Below, piece after piece: positions 36,207 through 47,965 of a stretch of 64,000 nt of DNA; the first letter of the stretch is position 1; every line of letters begins with the position of its first letter. The notes beneath the pieces are model-generated. The model searched no databases, had not been told where the DNA came from, and was given only the letters and a program-made list of their open reading frames with translations. The stretch covers positions 31,462,744 to 31,526,743 of the forward strand of contig JALJCS010000004.1 of assembly GCA_023055355.1 (NCBI GenBank), in the 5' to 3' direction. The translations under genes and the position numbers were made by a program. Source of the stretch: Agelaius tricolor (taxonomy: Eukaryota; Chordata; Aves; Passeriformes; Icteridae).

Positions 36207-37646
36207 GGCAGCCCACCACCAAGCATGGGGAATGCTGGTGAAGTTGGTACTGGAGACATCGTGCTCCACTGTGTAGACCATGGCAGAGAAGGCAAAGATG
36301 CCCATAGCAATGAAGAGCAAAAGGCAGCCCACCTGCTGGTAGCACTGGCGCAAGGTAAAGCCAAAGGCACGCAGCCCTGTGGAGTGGCGGGCCAGCTTGA
36401 GGATGCGGAAGATGCGCATGAGGCGCATGATGCGAAGCACTTGTCCTACCTTGCTCACCCGTCCCACCTTCTCGATATCATGCTCGTGTTGGGAGCCCCG
36501 ACCCCGGGGCTGGTCATCGTCAGTAAAGCATTCAAGCAGCAGCTGCAGATAGAGGGGCAGGATGGCAATGAGGTCTACTGCATTGAGGGCACTGCTGGCA
36601 AAGCGGCGCAGGTCTGGGGTAGAGACCAAGCGCAGCAGGTACTCCAATGTGAAGAATGCAATGCACAAGGTCTCCACATGCTCCAAGACAGGCCGGCTAT
36701 CCCCACTCTTCCAGTCTACCTGCTGCATCTCCTCTACTGTGTTGAGTGCCAGGGCCACCACAGAGATGAGCACGAAGAAGCTGGAGGCCACTGCCATCAC
36801 TTTGGCGGTGACAGAGGAGAAGGGCTTCTCCATGAGGTTCCAGAGGCGCCAGCGCTGTGGCCCATAGTAGCGCATGTGGTGGAAGAGCTGCTCATTCTCC
36901 TCAGCCTCTGCCTGGGAGCGCAGCTCCCGCTGCACCTTCAGCTGCTCGCTCAGCTCGTCCCGGCGCTCCTCGAAGCAGATGCGGCAGCAGCGGGGTGTGT
37001 ATTTGAGACGCACGCCCCAGTAGCTCAGCTCCTCCAGGAAGCTGCGGGGGCACAGCTCGTCCCTCACCCGCAGCACCCCCGAGGCATAGAAATTGTACAC
37101 CAGCTGGAAGACAGCTGGGTCCCGGTCAAAGAAGTACTCATCAACCTGGGCAGCGTAGTCATCGCACAGGCCCAGCTGGCAGCGGCGGTCAGTGGAGGTA
37201 GCCAGGCGGCCCAGGCGGGTCTTGGGGTAGATGGCCACTGCCTGGTAGGTGAGGCGGTAACTTTGGCCGCCAACATTGATGTTCAGCACGGATGGAGTAG
37301 ATGATGTGGCCTGGGATCTCGAGGAAAGAGCAGGGGAACAAGGAATAAACGATGAGGCCTTGCTTTTGCCCTTAAATGCATCTTCATGTTGCCAATTTTC
37401 TTCTTCTTTCTCTTCATCTTCCTCATCTTCATCATCCACATAATAGTTGTAATTCCCCTCAGGTCCTAGTTGCAGTAGGGGCTGGGTGTTCAAGGCAGTG
37501 GTGGCAGAGGTACCACTCTGCTTGTCTACATGAACGACTTCCTTTTCCTTCCCCTTGCTGGGCCGTGGAAGGATGTTTGGTGCTTCCATCTCTCTGCCTT
37601 TATGTTTTAGGAAAAGAAACTCTTGCTGACTGTTAAACTGCAACAT
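36207..37646 (-). CDS. KCNV2: KCNV2 exon 1 (Kv8.2, T1 domain to pore helix)
   Basis: KCNV2 encodes Kv8.2, a modulatory voltage-gated K+ channel subunit. It does not conduct alone but forms heteromers with Kv2.1 in photoreceptor inner segments and shapes the light response. In humans its loss causes cone dystrophy with supernormal rod response. The exon encodes residues 1-480. It has an acidic N-terminal stretch with NYNYY and a run of Asp/Glu (64-85). The T1/BTB tetramerisation domain is at about 121-225. S1 is at about 281-302 and S2 at about 323-341 with E325 and E335. S3 is at about 354-373 with D358. S4 (398-422) has charges R405, R408, R411, R414, K417 and R420 every third residue. S5 is at about 436-459, the turret has an NFT sequon at 468, and the pore helix HAWWWAA follows. 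The start chosen is the first ATG of the frame (37644-37646). A second at codon 20, with G at -3 and +4, is possible. The donor GTAAGT follows codon 480. The exon is much more GC-rich than its surroundings. Confidence 0.96.
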
Positions 37647-37873
37647 AATATTATTCCTTACTCTTTTCCCCTCTTTGCATTCACCTGATCAAGCAGTTAA
37701 CACCAGTCCTTTTCAACTCTGCAAAAGCTGGCAACCTGGTTTTCTCCCCTCTTTATCTCAGAAGTATTATGCACAGCAGCGGCTATGCATATTTCTCCCT
37801 GCCAGCCACCACTCCAGTTGTTGTGAAAGCTCTGTGTGGGATATAGACACATGAAGACTGCTGTTGACCGTTT

Positions 37874-37890
37874 TAATCTTGCTGACAGCA
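37874..37890. promoter_or_regulatory. Adjacent OTX/CRX-like and Maf-like sites upstream of KCNV2
   Basis: TAATCT (OTX/CRX-type core TAATCY) is directly joined to TGCTGACAGCA, a near-palindrome close to a Maf recognition element, about 230 bp before the KCNV2 start codon. CRX/OTX2 plus Maf-family input is the known logic of photoreceptor genes. Function here is inferred from sequence alone. Confidence 0.35.
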
Positions 37891-38070
37891 AAGATCTGAG
37901 TGCTTAGAGGAGGGGATTTAAGGGCTATTATCCTGTTCGAGCCTCGTTTCCCTTAGGCTGTGACGTGAATGATTATGGATCCATAAATCTATGAAAAATC
38001 AGTAGGGGGGAAATCCCCTAAAGTTTTATTGCTAATAAAACCCACACATTTTCCTATTTCAAATATATAT

Positions 38071-38076
38071 GGATTA
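38071..38076 (-). promoter_or_regulatory. CRX/OTX-type TAATCC site
   Basis: GGATTA on the plus strand is TAATCC on the minus strand, about 425 bp upstream of KCNV2. Six bases are a weak signal alone and are noted only because the gene is photoreceptor-specific. Confidence 0.25.
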
Positions 38077-40261
38077 AAAGTAATCTGAAATAAAAATGTA
38101 TGAGGGGCAGAGAGAAAGAGAGCAGTACAGATTTCTTTCATCCTCATGGGCATAGCATAGCTTGGCTTTCTTTAATGAAAATAATGAATAATTGATATGC
38201 AGATAAAGGGCAGGAAGTCACTGGTGTATCTCTTAAAATGTTTTCAAAAAGTGAGCAAATAAAAGTAATTTTATTTTATTCACAGTTAGAATACCTCCAT
38301 TTGGTTAAGAGCCAAGGAATATTTCAGTCTGTGCCTGAAGGTTTGAATGTACTCTGGGAGTGCAGGTCTAATGTTCTGCTGGGTTCAGTGGAAGCAAAGG
38401 GCAGAGGTGTGAAGGAGTTTCCAGCTTCAAACTCTTCATAAGCTGCTGAGAAACAGCATAAAGCCACTCTGGTTTCTCTTGCAGATGGTGTTAGTGTCGT
38501 ATAAAGCTGCAGTGAGTAACTAGCAGGACAGGAGAGATGCTTTCCCTGTGTTTGGATGGAGGTTTCATCTTCAGCTCTGTTGGAGCTGGCATCAGCAATT
38601 CCTGTAACAATGAGCATCCCAAAAACCAGGTTACTTCCCCTTGTCACTGGGAGCACTTCAGCTAAGCTGGAGCTCCTGAAAAGCAGGTGATGCACACAAC
38701 AAAGTGCTGGTTCCTTGTGCGTGCTCTTAGCACCTCACTTATAACTCCTAAGCAGAAGCTCATTATTCCACCTGTATCCAGGCTGGTGCAGGAAGGGACA
38801 AGGCACTGGAAAACTACTAATTTTGGCAACACCCTTGCACCCTAGCAGGTTGGGAAGACCTCCCATGTGCAATTCTGTATTCTGCCTTCCCCTTGCAGCT
38901 CCCTTTCACATAGGCTGCGGGACAGTGTATCCCAGAGCACTGCAGCAGTGCTTTCCCTTTGTAGTCCTCAAGCTCCCATTCTTCTGCACTGGTCTCAGGT
39001 TCTTGCTCCTGCAGACCCCAATACTGTTATTTTGGTAGTGTCCTATGTGAAGCAACTGCTGCTGCTATGAGAATGTCTCCTTCTTTTTTCCTGTTTCCTT
39101 ACCTCCAGTTATAGCTTTTCTATTTATATTTACTAGTTCTTGACAAAATGGAAGATGCCATAGCTGAGCATTTTGCAATACTTTTGTTCTCAGTCTGTGT
39201 TCTACTGAGTGGATCACATGAAACTCTTCAAGGTTTCTTTGAGTCACACTGTTTAAGGCCTGAATTATTTGTAATTCATATTTAACTCTGCATGAGAGTG
39301 AATTTGTCTCCCCTGCCTGTTCTCTTTCTTGATGCAAGAGAGGCAAGCCCCCTATTAATAGGGATTGTCAGTACCTCTTTAGAGATACCAGCCTGCTTTG
39401 CAGTTTGCTTTGAGCATTAAACCATGCCATGGTGAGTCCTTTGTATAGCAACTTTAATGCAAATAATGCCAAGTTTCAAGGCATTATTTCCTTCTCCTAA
39501 GCAAAGTGATTCAGACATAAGAAAAAGGCAGTTCATGATGGCATCATTTTAGTGCCAAAAATCCTGGAATTTTTCTTAATCAAGATCCACGGTAGACTAT
39601 AACCATATTCGTCATGCCAGTCTCTGCTGTAACATTTAATTTTGCTTTTTGTCAGCCTCCCTGGCCTCATTTCTGAGAAGTACCCAGTAACATTTATTGC
39701 TCACTATTCAAGAGATAATTTCTTATGTCATACTGCAGCAGCAGGAGCTTCTACAGGGTGAACTTCATGACTGTCAGGTACCAGCTCCTCATGCACATGG
39801 ACTCAGATCTTGGACATCATTACTAAGAAAAGCAAGGAAGATCACTAGCTTCGGTCTGCTCAGACTAATCTCTTTGACCTAAATATTCTTGGGAACAGAG
39901 TTCTGGGGCACCTGCTGCACTCTGCTCAAACATGTCTCTAGCTGGCAAAATAGCTAAAATAAAATTATTTCATATATGTTCTTTATTTTCAGGTGGGAGT
40001 TGGTTCTGAGGTGCTAGATTCTCAGTCTAGACACATAAGAAAATGAGGTGACTAGAAAGAACCCACTTTTCCCCCTTATCTACCTTATTTAGTGTGCTGC
40101 TTTTCTTCATAAATGCCATTAGTAGCAATTGCTCATCTTCTTGTACGGGGAAGATGAGAGTATGGGCTGTTTAAAGAAGTAGTTAGTAAAGTCTCTTGGC
40201 ACTCTTTTTTCTTTTAAGGTTATCTGAGTGATATGCTTGTCTCTTTTCAAGAACTCTCTTT

Positions 40262-42222
40262 TAACAGTCAAACACAACATGTTGGAAGCCAAGCCAATGG
40301 GGCAGAAGGTTGGCTAGGCTGAGCAGTGAACTTAGATGGAGAAGGAAAGCATATGAACCTTGGAAACAAGGTGACATGGGGGGGATGACAGAGATGCTGC
40401 TCGTCTCTGTGGAGAGAAAATTTGTGTGACCAAAACTCGGATAGAATTCAAGCTGTGCAGGACAAGCTGCAAAGGAAAGCAAAAGGGGCTTTTTTGATTT
40501 TTATATGTTAGCAGCAAAAAAAGGATCAGAGATAACATTGGTCCCTTGCTTGATGAGGTCCAAAAAAAATTGCAGACACAGTAGAGAATGATCCACCTTC
40601 ACCATCTGTCTTCAAGACCAATGATGGGCTGGGGTCCTCAGAGCCCATTGTTGGAAGACTGTCAATTGGGGAATGATAAATTCCCAGGAAATCCTGAAAT
40701 TGTTTGAGACTTGCTGTTTCAGTTGGATGCATACAGGTGTATGGGGCTGGAAAGGATTCTTTCCATGGAAGAACTGGCTGATGCACTTGGCAGGACCTCT
40801 CTCCATTATATTGAATTTGTCTTGTGAGTCTGGAGATGTCCCAGTCAGCTGGAATCTGGAAATTTGTCCCCATTTTCAAAAAGCATAAAAAGAATACTCT
40901 GGAAGTTATAGGCCTGGCATTTTCACTGCAGCGCATGGTAAAATCATAGGGAAGATTTTTCTGGGAGTTACTGAAAAATATTGTTTGAGAGAAAATGCAG
41001 TCATTACAGTGAGCATGGGTTCACAAGGGAAAAGTCCTGTTTGACCAATTTAATTTTCTTTTATGTCAAAGTAACCCTAGGTGACCAAGGGAAGCCAGTA
41101 GATGTGGACTGGTTTTATATTACAGAGATTTTTGTTCTGTCTGCCACAGTACCCTGCTGGATAAACTGCCTGGCACACAGCTAGTTGAGTCCATAATACA
41201 TTGTGTGAGTAACTGGCTGGTGGGTCAGGCTCAAAGGGTACTGGTAAATGTTACATCAGGCTGGCAGCCAGGGACCAGAGGTTCCTCAGGGCTCCATTTT
41301 AGCACCAGTGCTCTATAATGTTTTTCTAAAAGGATCTGCTTGCAGGGATCAAATGCACATTAAATAGGTGTGGTGATTTTACTACACTAGGAAAAGTTGT
41401 GGACTCCCTTGAGGACAGAGAGGCTCTGCAGAGAGATGTGGGTAGATTAGAAATTTGGGCAACTACCAACCATTAGGAACTAGACAAGATCAGTTGCAGG
41501 ATTCTTCACTTGGGATAGGGTAATCCTGGATATACATGTAGATTTGACAGTGAGAGGCTTGAGGGGATCTGAGGGTTTGGGTTGGTGGCAAGCTGAACAT
41601 GGTCAGCAGTGCCCTGGCAGCCAGGAGGGCCACCCGTGTCCTGGGGGCATCAGGCCCAGCATGGCCAGCTGGGCAAGGGAGGAGATTGTCCTGCTCTGCT
41701 CTGCACTGGGGCAGCCTCACCTCCAGTGCTGGGGCAGCTCTGGGTGCCACAATAAAAGACCATGGAACTATTAGAGTGTCCAGAAGAGTGTGACCAAGAT
41801 GGGGGAAATTCTCAATGGCACAACTGAGGCCACTTGGTTTCCTCGGCTTGGAGAAGAAAAGGCTGAGGTGTCCTCAGGACAACCTACAACTTCCTCAAGG
41901 TGGGCAGTGAAGTGAGAGGTGTTAATCTCCTCTCTCTGGTGGTCAGTACAGGATAGGGGGAAATGGAATGAAGCTGCATCAGGAGAAGCTCAGACTGGAC
42001 ATAAGGAAAAGGTTCTTCATGGAGATGGTGGTCAGTGATTGAATCATGCTCCCCAGGGAAGAGGTCACAGCACCAAGATTGTCAGAATTCAAGGACTGTC
42101 TGGAGAACACTCTTAGTCATATGGTTCAATTTCAGGTAGTCCTGCAAGGAGTGGGGATTTGGATTCAGTGATTCTTATGAGTTCTTCCCAACTTGAGATA
42201 TTGTATGATTCTCTGATTCTGT
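40262..42222 (+). mobile_element. Long degenerate CR1 LINE (reverse transcriptase and 3' end)
   Basis: About 2 kb of a 5'-truncated CR1 retrotransposon. Its 5' part contains GCATATGAACCTTGGAAACA and AGATGCTGCTCGTCTCTGTG, typical of the linker before the reverse transcriptase. The reverse transcriptase region around 40990-41300 still shows HGFTREKSCLTNL, GKPVDVDW and RGSSG-like segments, with frameshifts between. The later part contains CAGCCAGGAGGGCC, then CCACTTGGTTTCCTCGGCTTGG, then a GGACATAAGGAAAAGGTTCTT block. It ends in the CR1 tail ATGATTCTCTGATTCTG near 42222. Frames are broken, so it is a dead copy. The open frames at 41490-41793 on both strands belong to it. The left limit is approximate. 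Confidence 0.88.
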
Positions 42223-44935
42223 GGATAGAAGAAGAAATGTGAAAACTTAGCAGTCAGTAACATTGGAGAATGCTATCCAATGCTATCAACCTGACAGTGC
42301 TCTGGCTACCAGCTTCCTGAAAACAGGATTTTAACAACAGAAAACTGTAATTAAAATGGAGTGATCAGATGGGTTTTTGCAAACCTTCATTTTTAGGAGT
42401 GCTGACTTTTCCAGGATAGGGCACTGTTGTAGTAATTCAACTGTAGTTATAATGCTCTTTCACTGAGCAAATCAGCTTCAGAATTGAGTGTGTGTGATTT
42501 TTCTTGGTTTAAAAATAAGAGAAATTTTAAATTTAAATTGCTTTAAAGAATTTTTATGATCCTATAAGGCTCAGTCGATTAGTTCCTACCTCATGAGGAA
42601 TTTTTCGTAGATTAGTAGTTTTTTAAGGTCAGGACAGGCCTATAAGATCATTTGTTCTGACCTACTTGAACAATGACCCCAGAATTTTGTCATTTTGCAT
42701 GTTTCAAAGGGTCCAGCCAGCCTCTTTCCTTAAGATCCAGTGACTTCTGAAGCTATGTTGACCATGTGGAAAATACTGCTAATGGTGATTATTAGCAATG
42801 TAATAATTAATAATGTCCTGTTTATCCTTTTAGGGCCCTCAAGAAGCTGTGTAATAGGACTGAAGGTAGACTGACTGACTGCAGTGTCTGCTAGAACTGT
42901 AAAGGGTGACTCAGCAAGTAAGAGAATTAAGATTATTTTCTCTGTGCCTGTCCACATACCAGTACTTTGTAAAGATGGACTGTCAAGAAAAAAAAAAAAG
43001 AAAATGGAATTTTTTTTTTAATCCTGAGCTAGATCTTTTCCAAAACACCAGGTCTATGCAGAGCTGAACTAACATTCACTCTATGCTTTGTCTCCACTCA
43101 GTTCAGTTATTTAGATTCAAATGCAAGGAGGTAAGCAAGAGGATCTGTTTTGCTCTGTAATTTCAGGTGTCTTTGCACCCTACCACCCTGGCAGACTTTC
43201 TCAGCCATCAGAATGCCATGCTGTTGCTGAACAAGTGCTTGCCTGCTCACTGCTTTCTCTATTTCTTCTTGTTTGGTTTTCTTTTTCCCCCACTTGCCAA
43301 CCCTGCAGCTGCAGCCAGCCAGACAATGCTAGGAAAGGATGAGTAAGTGGCAAGAGAGGCTAATTAAGGGGTGGGATGATCAGCGTCATCTAGTCAACCT
43401 CTTCCTGCTTCCAGAGAATAGCTCACGTGCCTTTCCTTCACTCATCAGTGTTGCCTTCATCTGGGAGGGAAAAGCACAGAGAATGCCAGCTACAGACACC
43501 AAGAGGCAGCGGGGCAGGCTGGGGTTGTGGTCTTGTCACCTGAGCATTTAGGCTGTGCCATCCAGGGCAGCAGCAGTGATGTGTGTCCCAGGGGTGTACC
43601 AGCTGACTGCAGCAGCATACCTGAGCACAGGCACCCGGGATAAATGCCGTGTGCTCCTACTGCTGCTGTGTATCAACGTGTCCTTGTCAGTATCTATTTC
43701 CACCTCAGCCACTCTACATTATCACTTTCCTTTCCTAGTAAACTTCTGCTTAGTTTTGTAAATTGCAATTTTTTTAAACAGGTAAACCTACAGTGCTTAG
43801 GTGCTACAGCAAGTCAATACAATACAGCAGCAAACACACATGAAAATGTGACACACACAAAAGCAACAGTACCATATTCCCTATCTTAGTGAGTTCTTAG
43901 TCCTTTTTAATAGATGGGATGCTGAAGAACAAAATGATATAACCTGGAAACAAGCAGGAGAAGAATAAACCAGTATGTTCTGTATTTCATATTGCTGGGC
44001 TTTCCACTGGGCCTTGCTTACTGTATGTGGTGTCTCATTCATAAATATTAGCAGCTCTTCAGACACAGGCAACTGCTGCCAACCCTGCAGTGGACACAAA
44101 CAAACAGAAAAAACACACAACAAAAGCAGCAAGAAAAAAATTTACTGAATGAGTGGGAATGAGTATGAACTATGTGTAAAGAAACAGGAAAGATGCTGGA
44201 AGCAGAGACTGAGTCATGGCAGTAACACATTGCTAAAGCTATGGGAGAATGACTTGTGCAATCAACGGCTTTATGTTTTTTGAGCATTACAGATTTATGG
44301 GAATAGACAGTCCTCTTGCTGACAGAGTTGCCAGTTTTGCTTTGAGATCTTTTTCATATCACTGAACGGGAGGAAGTACTGATGTGTTTATGCAGTGTGT
44401 CCACTTCCTCTCTCCTCCAGGAATTTATATTTTGGGGTTTTTTATTTGTTTTGCTGTTTCCTTATGTATGATAGAGGCACTTTTGACAGGCAGCATGTAG
44501 TAATACAGTGCTTTTTTTTTTAATGTGAGAGGCCCCTGTAAAACAATCATGCTGCTATATAAAGAAAAAAGCAATAAAAAAATCAACAGCAATAAAGTCA
44601 CTAAATGGAAGACACAGATGTAGGTGTGGAATAGCACCAAACAGCCCTTCCTGGCACAGTAAGCAGCATGACATGCATTCTCTTTTCAGATTTCTGGATC
44701 ACTCGTGGGCTAGACATCAATCTGTCCTATGAATTACAAAGAGCCTACTGAGCTTGTAAACTGTCATTCTGGTACTGTTCCACTCACCATTTCCTCTTTT
44801 TTTACCCTGTTCACATTCCACCCCTAGCAAGAACCAGCCACCAGGAACACAAATCTCAAAGTGACATAGTTTATGGTGATCCAAAAATCAAGAACTCAAA
44901 CAACACCAAACAAAAAACTCCAGCCAGTCAGCCCA

Positions 44936-44960
44936 CCAACCAACCAACCAACCAACCAAC
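44936..44960. repeat. (CCAA)n microsatellite
   Basis: About six tandem CCAA tetranucleotides. They create the Gly-Trp-Leu-Val repeats seen in minus-strand frames. Confidence 0.9.
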
Positions 44961-44989
44961 TCCCCTCTGCCCCATGCCACCTTGCCCAG

Positions 44990-45018
44990 AAAAAAGAAAA
45001 AAAGAAAAAAAAAAAAAG
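44990..45018. repeat. A-rich tract
   Basis: This is a run of A with single G interruptions, followed by GAGGTGC. It is not clearly attached to a retroposed element. Confidence 0.85.
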
Positions 45019-47516
45019 AGGTGCAAAATAAAGAGATACATTAACCTTGGATTCCTCTTGGAGGCATAATGGTGAGTTGTGTTGGACTTGGTTACAGAAC
45101 GATATGATAGATACATGTGTCATGGCCTCTGGATAGAATTTTGTTTTGATTTATGCATTGTGTCACACACTGTTCTGAAAACTGCTTGTTCTTTTCATAG
45201 GCTTTACTAAAAACCAGCTAGCAACAGGGAAAAAACCGAATTCATTCGTGCATGTTTCTTGTAAAAGGATCACACAGAATTAGAAAGGACTTAATGCAAG
45301 GCGCATCTCCAGGAATAGACTTTTCCAGGTTCTGTCCTTTAACAAACATATGTATTGTAATAAATTCTTCCATTGTTCCTTCTTGTTTCCTTGGGTATAA
45401 CTGGCCCTCCCGAGCCTTTCTTATACCAGGAGTAGCAATGATTGTAAATTAGCACAGCTTACCTGTCTCCTTAACATTTACTTGCTGCTTTGCAGCTGAA
45501 TTACCTTCATGTGCAGGTCTAATGCTGTGCTACACCCGGAATCTGAAAGAACTTGGCATCTGCCAGATCTTCCACCCAGAGACATATCTAGCTTCACCCC
45601 AGCATTACCTTTAAGGAGGGGAAAAGAGGCCACACTCCCTGAAGTGAATTTTCTGACTCTAGACTTCTAAGTCCATAACCCATAGTGAGTTTTTTAAGGC
45701 TGTGCTGTTGTGAAATTTTGTTTGCTTCATGTATATGCACGTCACACCTCTCCCTCTCCCTCTGAGTTTAGGACTACAGCTGCATGGCCTCTGCTTTTCT
45801 GACATTTATTTCTTGCTTCCTTGTCCTCACCTGTTGTATCTGCTCTGTACTGCCTTGGTCCCACCTCTCTGCCTGTTCTACAGCAGCATCTCTCCCTACA
45901 GAATCAGTGACACCAGCATTCCTCCAAGTCAGGTGTTTATATTCCTCTTGAAGACTTCTCTATCCACAGCATGCTTGAGGGCTCATCTCTCAGCTTCTTT
46001 ATGAGTGTGTAGTGTGCTCTATCATGATGAAGTTCAAAGAATACAAAGAATTCTTTTACCAATGCTGCAAAATAATTAGAATTTCCTTACACACAAGAAA
46101 GATTAGATAAAAATAAACTAGCTGCTCCTTGAACTTTTCAGAGGAAATTAGATAACTTTGTGCAGTGGAAGAAAAGATTTCAGTCATTACTGAGATTAAT
46201 TCAGAACTAATTGTGATTTTAAGTTCTGGGGGATATTTTCCAAACACTAACAGATTTATAATACAGCTCACTATCTATAAAGCTGCACACAAAAGAACAA
46301 ATCAGTTCAGGGGCAAAAAAAGCTTTTGCAAGCCTGGATTTTAGCCAGTTTTTGTGTATGGATGTTTGCATACACACATATTTTATGCATATGTATGCAA
46401 ATCTGTCAGTAAGATTGCTATCCTTATCCTAACCATGTGCCATTTGCAAACCACTTTAATGCAGTGAGCATTTTTGGCATTCATGAAAATATATTTTAGT
46501 GATTTGAACAGGTTATCTTTTATTTTCTTGCTGTGGCCATACACTGCACTGCACTGGCTTGATTTGCAGGCTAAACTTTTCTAGAGAAGATTTCAATTCT
46601 CAACTCTGTACTTCTCTTGCTCAATGTAATGTAATACTCCAAACTTTTTTTTGTTGTTGTTTTCAGAAATTGCCATTGTTTGGAGAGTGAACAAGATCAA
46701 GAAAAGATCTTTAGCTGATATTGTCTCTGAAGATATAATGAATATGCCCGTGAAAGTATTCCTTTGATATTGACTTCTGGTAAAAAACAAGTAATTCCTT
46801 ACCCTACCCTCAAAGTCTGGCAAGAGAAAAAAAAATAGGTAGAGCTGCAAAACTGCAGAAGGTTTTCAAATGTGACAGAATAACAAGCTCCTGTTTAAGC
46901 TAATCACTACCTTTGTCAAATACTGCTTAAAAATGGTCCTGAAAATTTGTTCTTTTAGAAAATACACTGTGTTCTGCTGTTTTAAAAAAAGGGCATAAAT
47001 CCCTATTTTGTAATTATGAATGTTAATTTTGCTGTACTGACAGGTTAATTGCAAGATGTTTTCTGCCAAACTGGAGTTGCAGACCTCTGTACAAAAGATG
47101 GTCTCTTGAAATTTGCTTGGAAGAGAGTATTTAGAAAATACTCTGCAAAATCATGATGTCATTGCTATTGTGAATAACCATTGCACAAATGAAGGATCTA
47201 GATAGCTTAAAAAAAAGTATCAGCAGACTTGCATTTTATCTCTCTAAGTAGCCTTAGGAAGGTAAAAGATATAATGAAAGGTGATTCACAGTAACTTTAA
47301 TTTGATCATGAGTGACCTCAGGTAATCAGAAGAAAAAGTCAGGCATAAGTGAGCTTTTCCCTCATGCAAGTGCAAGTGAGTGGCATAAGTGGTGAGACAT
47401 GGTTGCTGAAGTTATGTGGGTTCATTGCAGCTCAAACTGGGCATGCTGAAGCTAATGTCCAAAGCGTGAGAGCATCTTACTCACCCTGTGTGAGGATGGC
47501 TTAGCAGTAGGCTATT

Positions 47517-47608
47517 GGCAGGGAGGCAGGGAGACAGGAAGGCAGGAAGGAAGGCAGGCAGGAAGGAAGGCAGGCAGGGAGGAAGGGGGGAAGGAAGGAA
47601 GGAAGGAA
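47517..47608. repeat. Purine-rich (GGAA/GGCA)n microsatellite
   Basis: About 92 bp of tandem GGAA, GGCA and GGGA tetranucleotides, ending in a purer GGAA run (47591-47607). The purine strand is plus. Confidence 0.92.
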
Positions 47609-47894
47609 AAACATTTCCTAAGTTGGCACTGAGTGATCTGAGGCAGCAATAAGAGGAAGAATAAATGCAGTCAGGGCAGTATACAGTTCATTCACAAATG
47701 AGGGGTTTTGGGAGAAACAATCCATACATAACTAATTAATAATATCCAATGTAGGTTCTTGGCAGTGTAGCTAACAGGGATTTGCCTAAATTGTCAGCAC
47801 CTCAGTTTGAAATCTATCTGAGGAGCTGGAAAGCACAGTACAAGTGTAATTATGCTCCACGTTAAATTTTTTTGTATGGGTTTTTGTACCACTT

Positions 47895-47965
47895 ATAGGA
47901 CCAAGGGTATGGAGTTAATGGCCAGGAGGTCCCTTCCAGCATGATCCTTGCCTTATGATTAGTCA
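47895..47965 (+). mobile_element. Short CR1 LINE 3' tail
   Basis: GGAGTTAATGGCCAGGAGG followed by TCCCTTCCAGCATGATCC and CTTATGATTAG matches the layout of the last 60-70 bp of CR1 (GGTCCCTTCCA then ATGATT repeats). It is short and diverged. Confidence 0.45.

Larger units (their letters stand above)
37647..40261. other. KCNV2 upstream flank
   Basis: This is 2.6 kb with no gene, including the presumed 5' UTR and promoter of KCNV2. No TATA box or CpG island is evident. Possible photoreceptor factor sites at 37874-37890 and 38071-38076 are listed separately. Open frames such as 38324-38695 (minus) have no recognisable protein. Confidence 0.65.
42223..47894. other. Gene-free flank
   Basis: Some 5.7 kb holds no recognised gene. 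Simple repeats at 44936-44960 and 44990-45018 are listed. The inverted pair of octamer-like sites near 46365-46402 is described under findings. Everything else appears unique and non-coding. Confidence 0.65.

Noticed and set aside
36195..37304. 369-codon open frame on the plus strand opposite KCNV2 exon 1
   Set aside because: It lies exactly antisense to a well-conserved GC-rich coding exon, where stop codons on the other strand are rare. The translation has no recognisable domain and low-complexity His/Ala/Gln content.
41490..41793. Overlapping open frames on both strands
   Set aside because: They are parts of the degenerate CR1 element. The plus-strand frame is a frameshifted remnant of its open frame.
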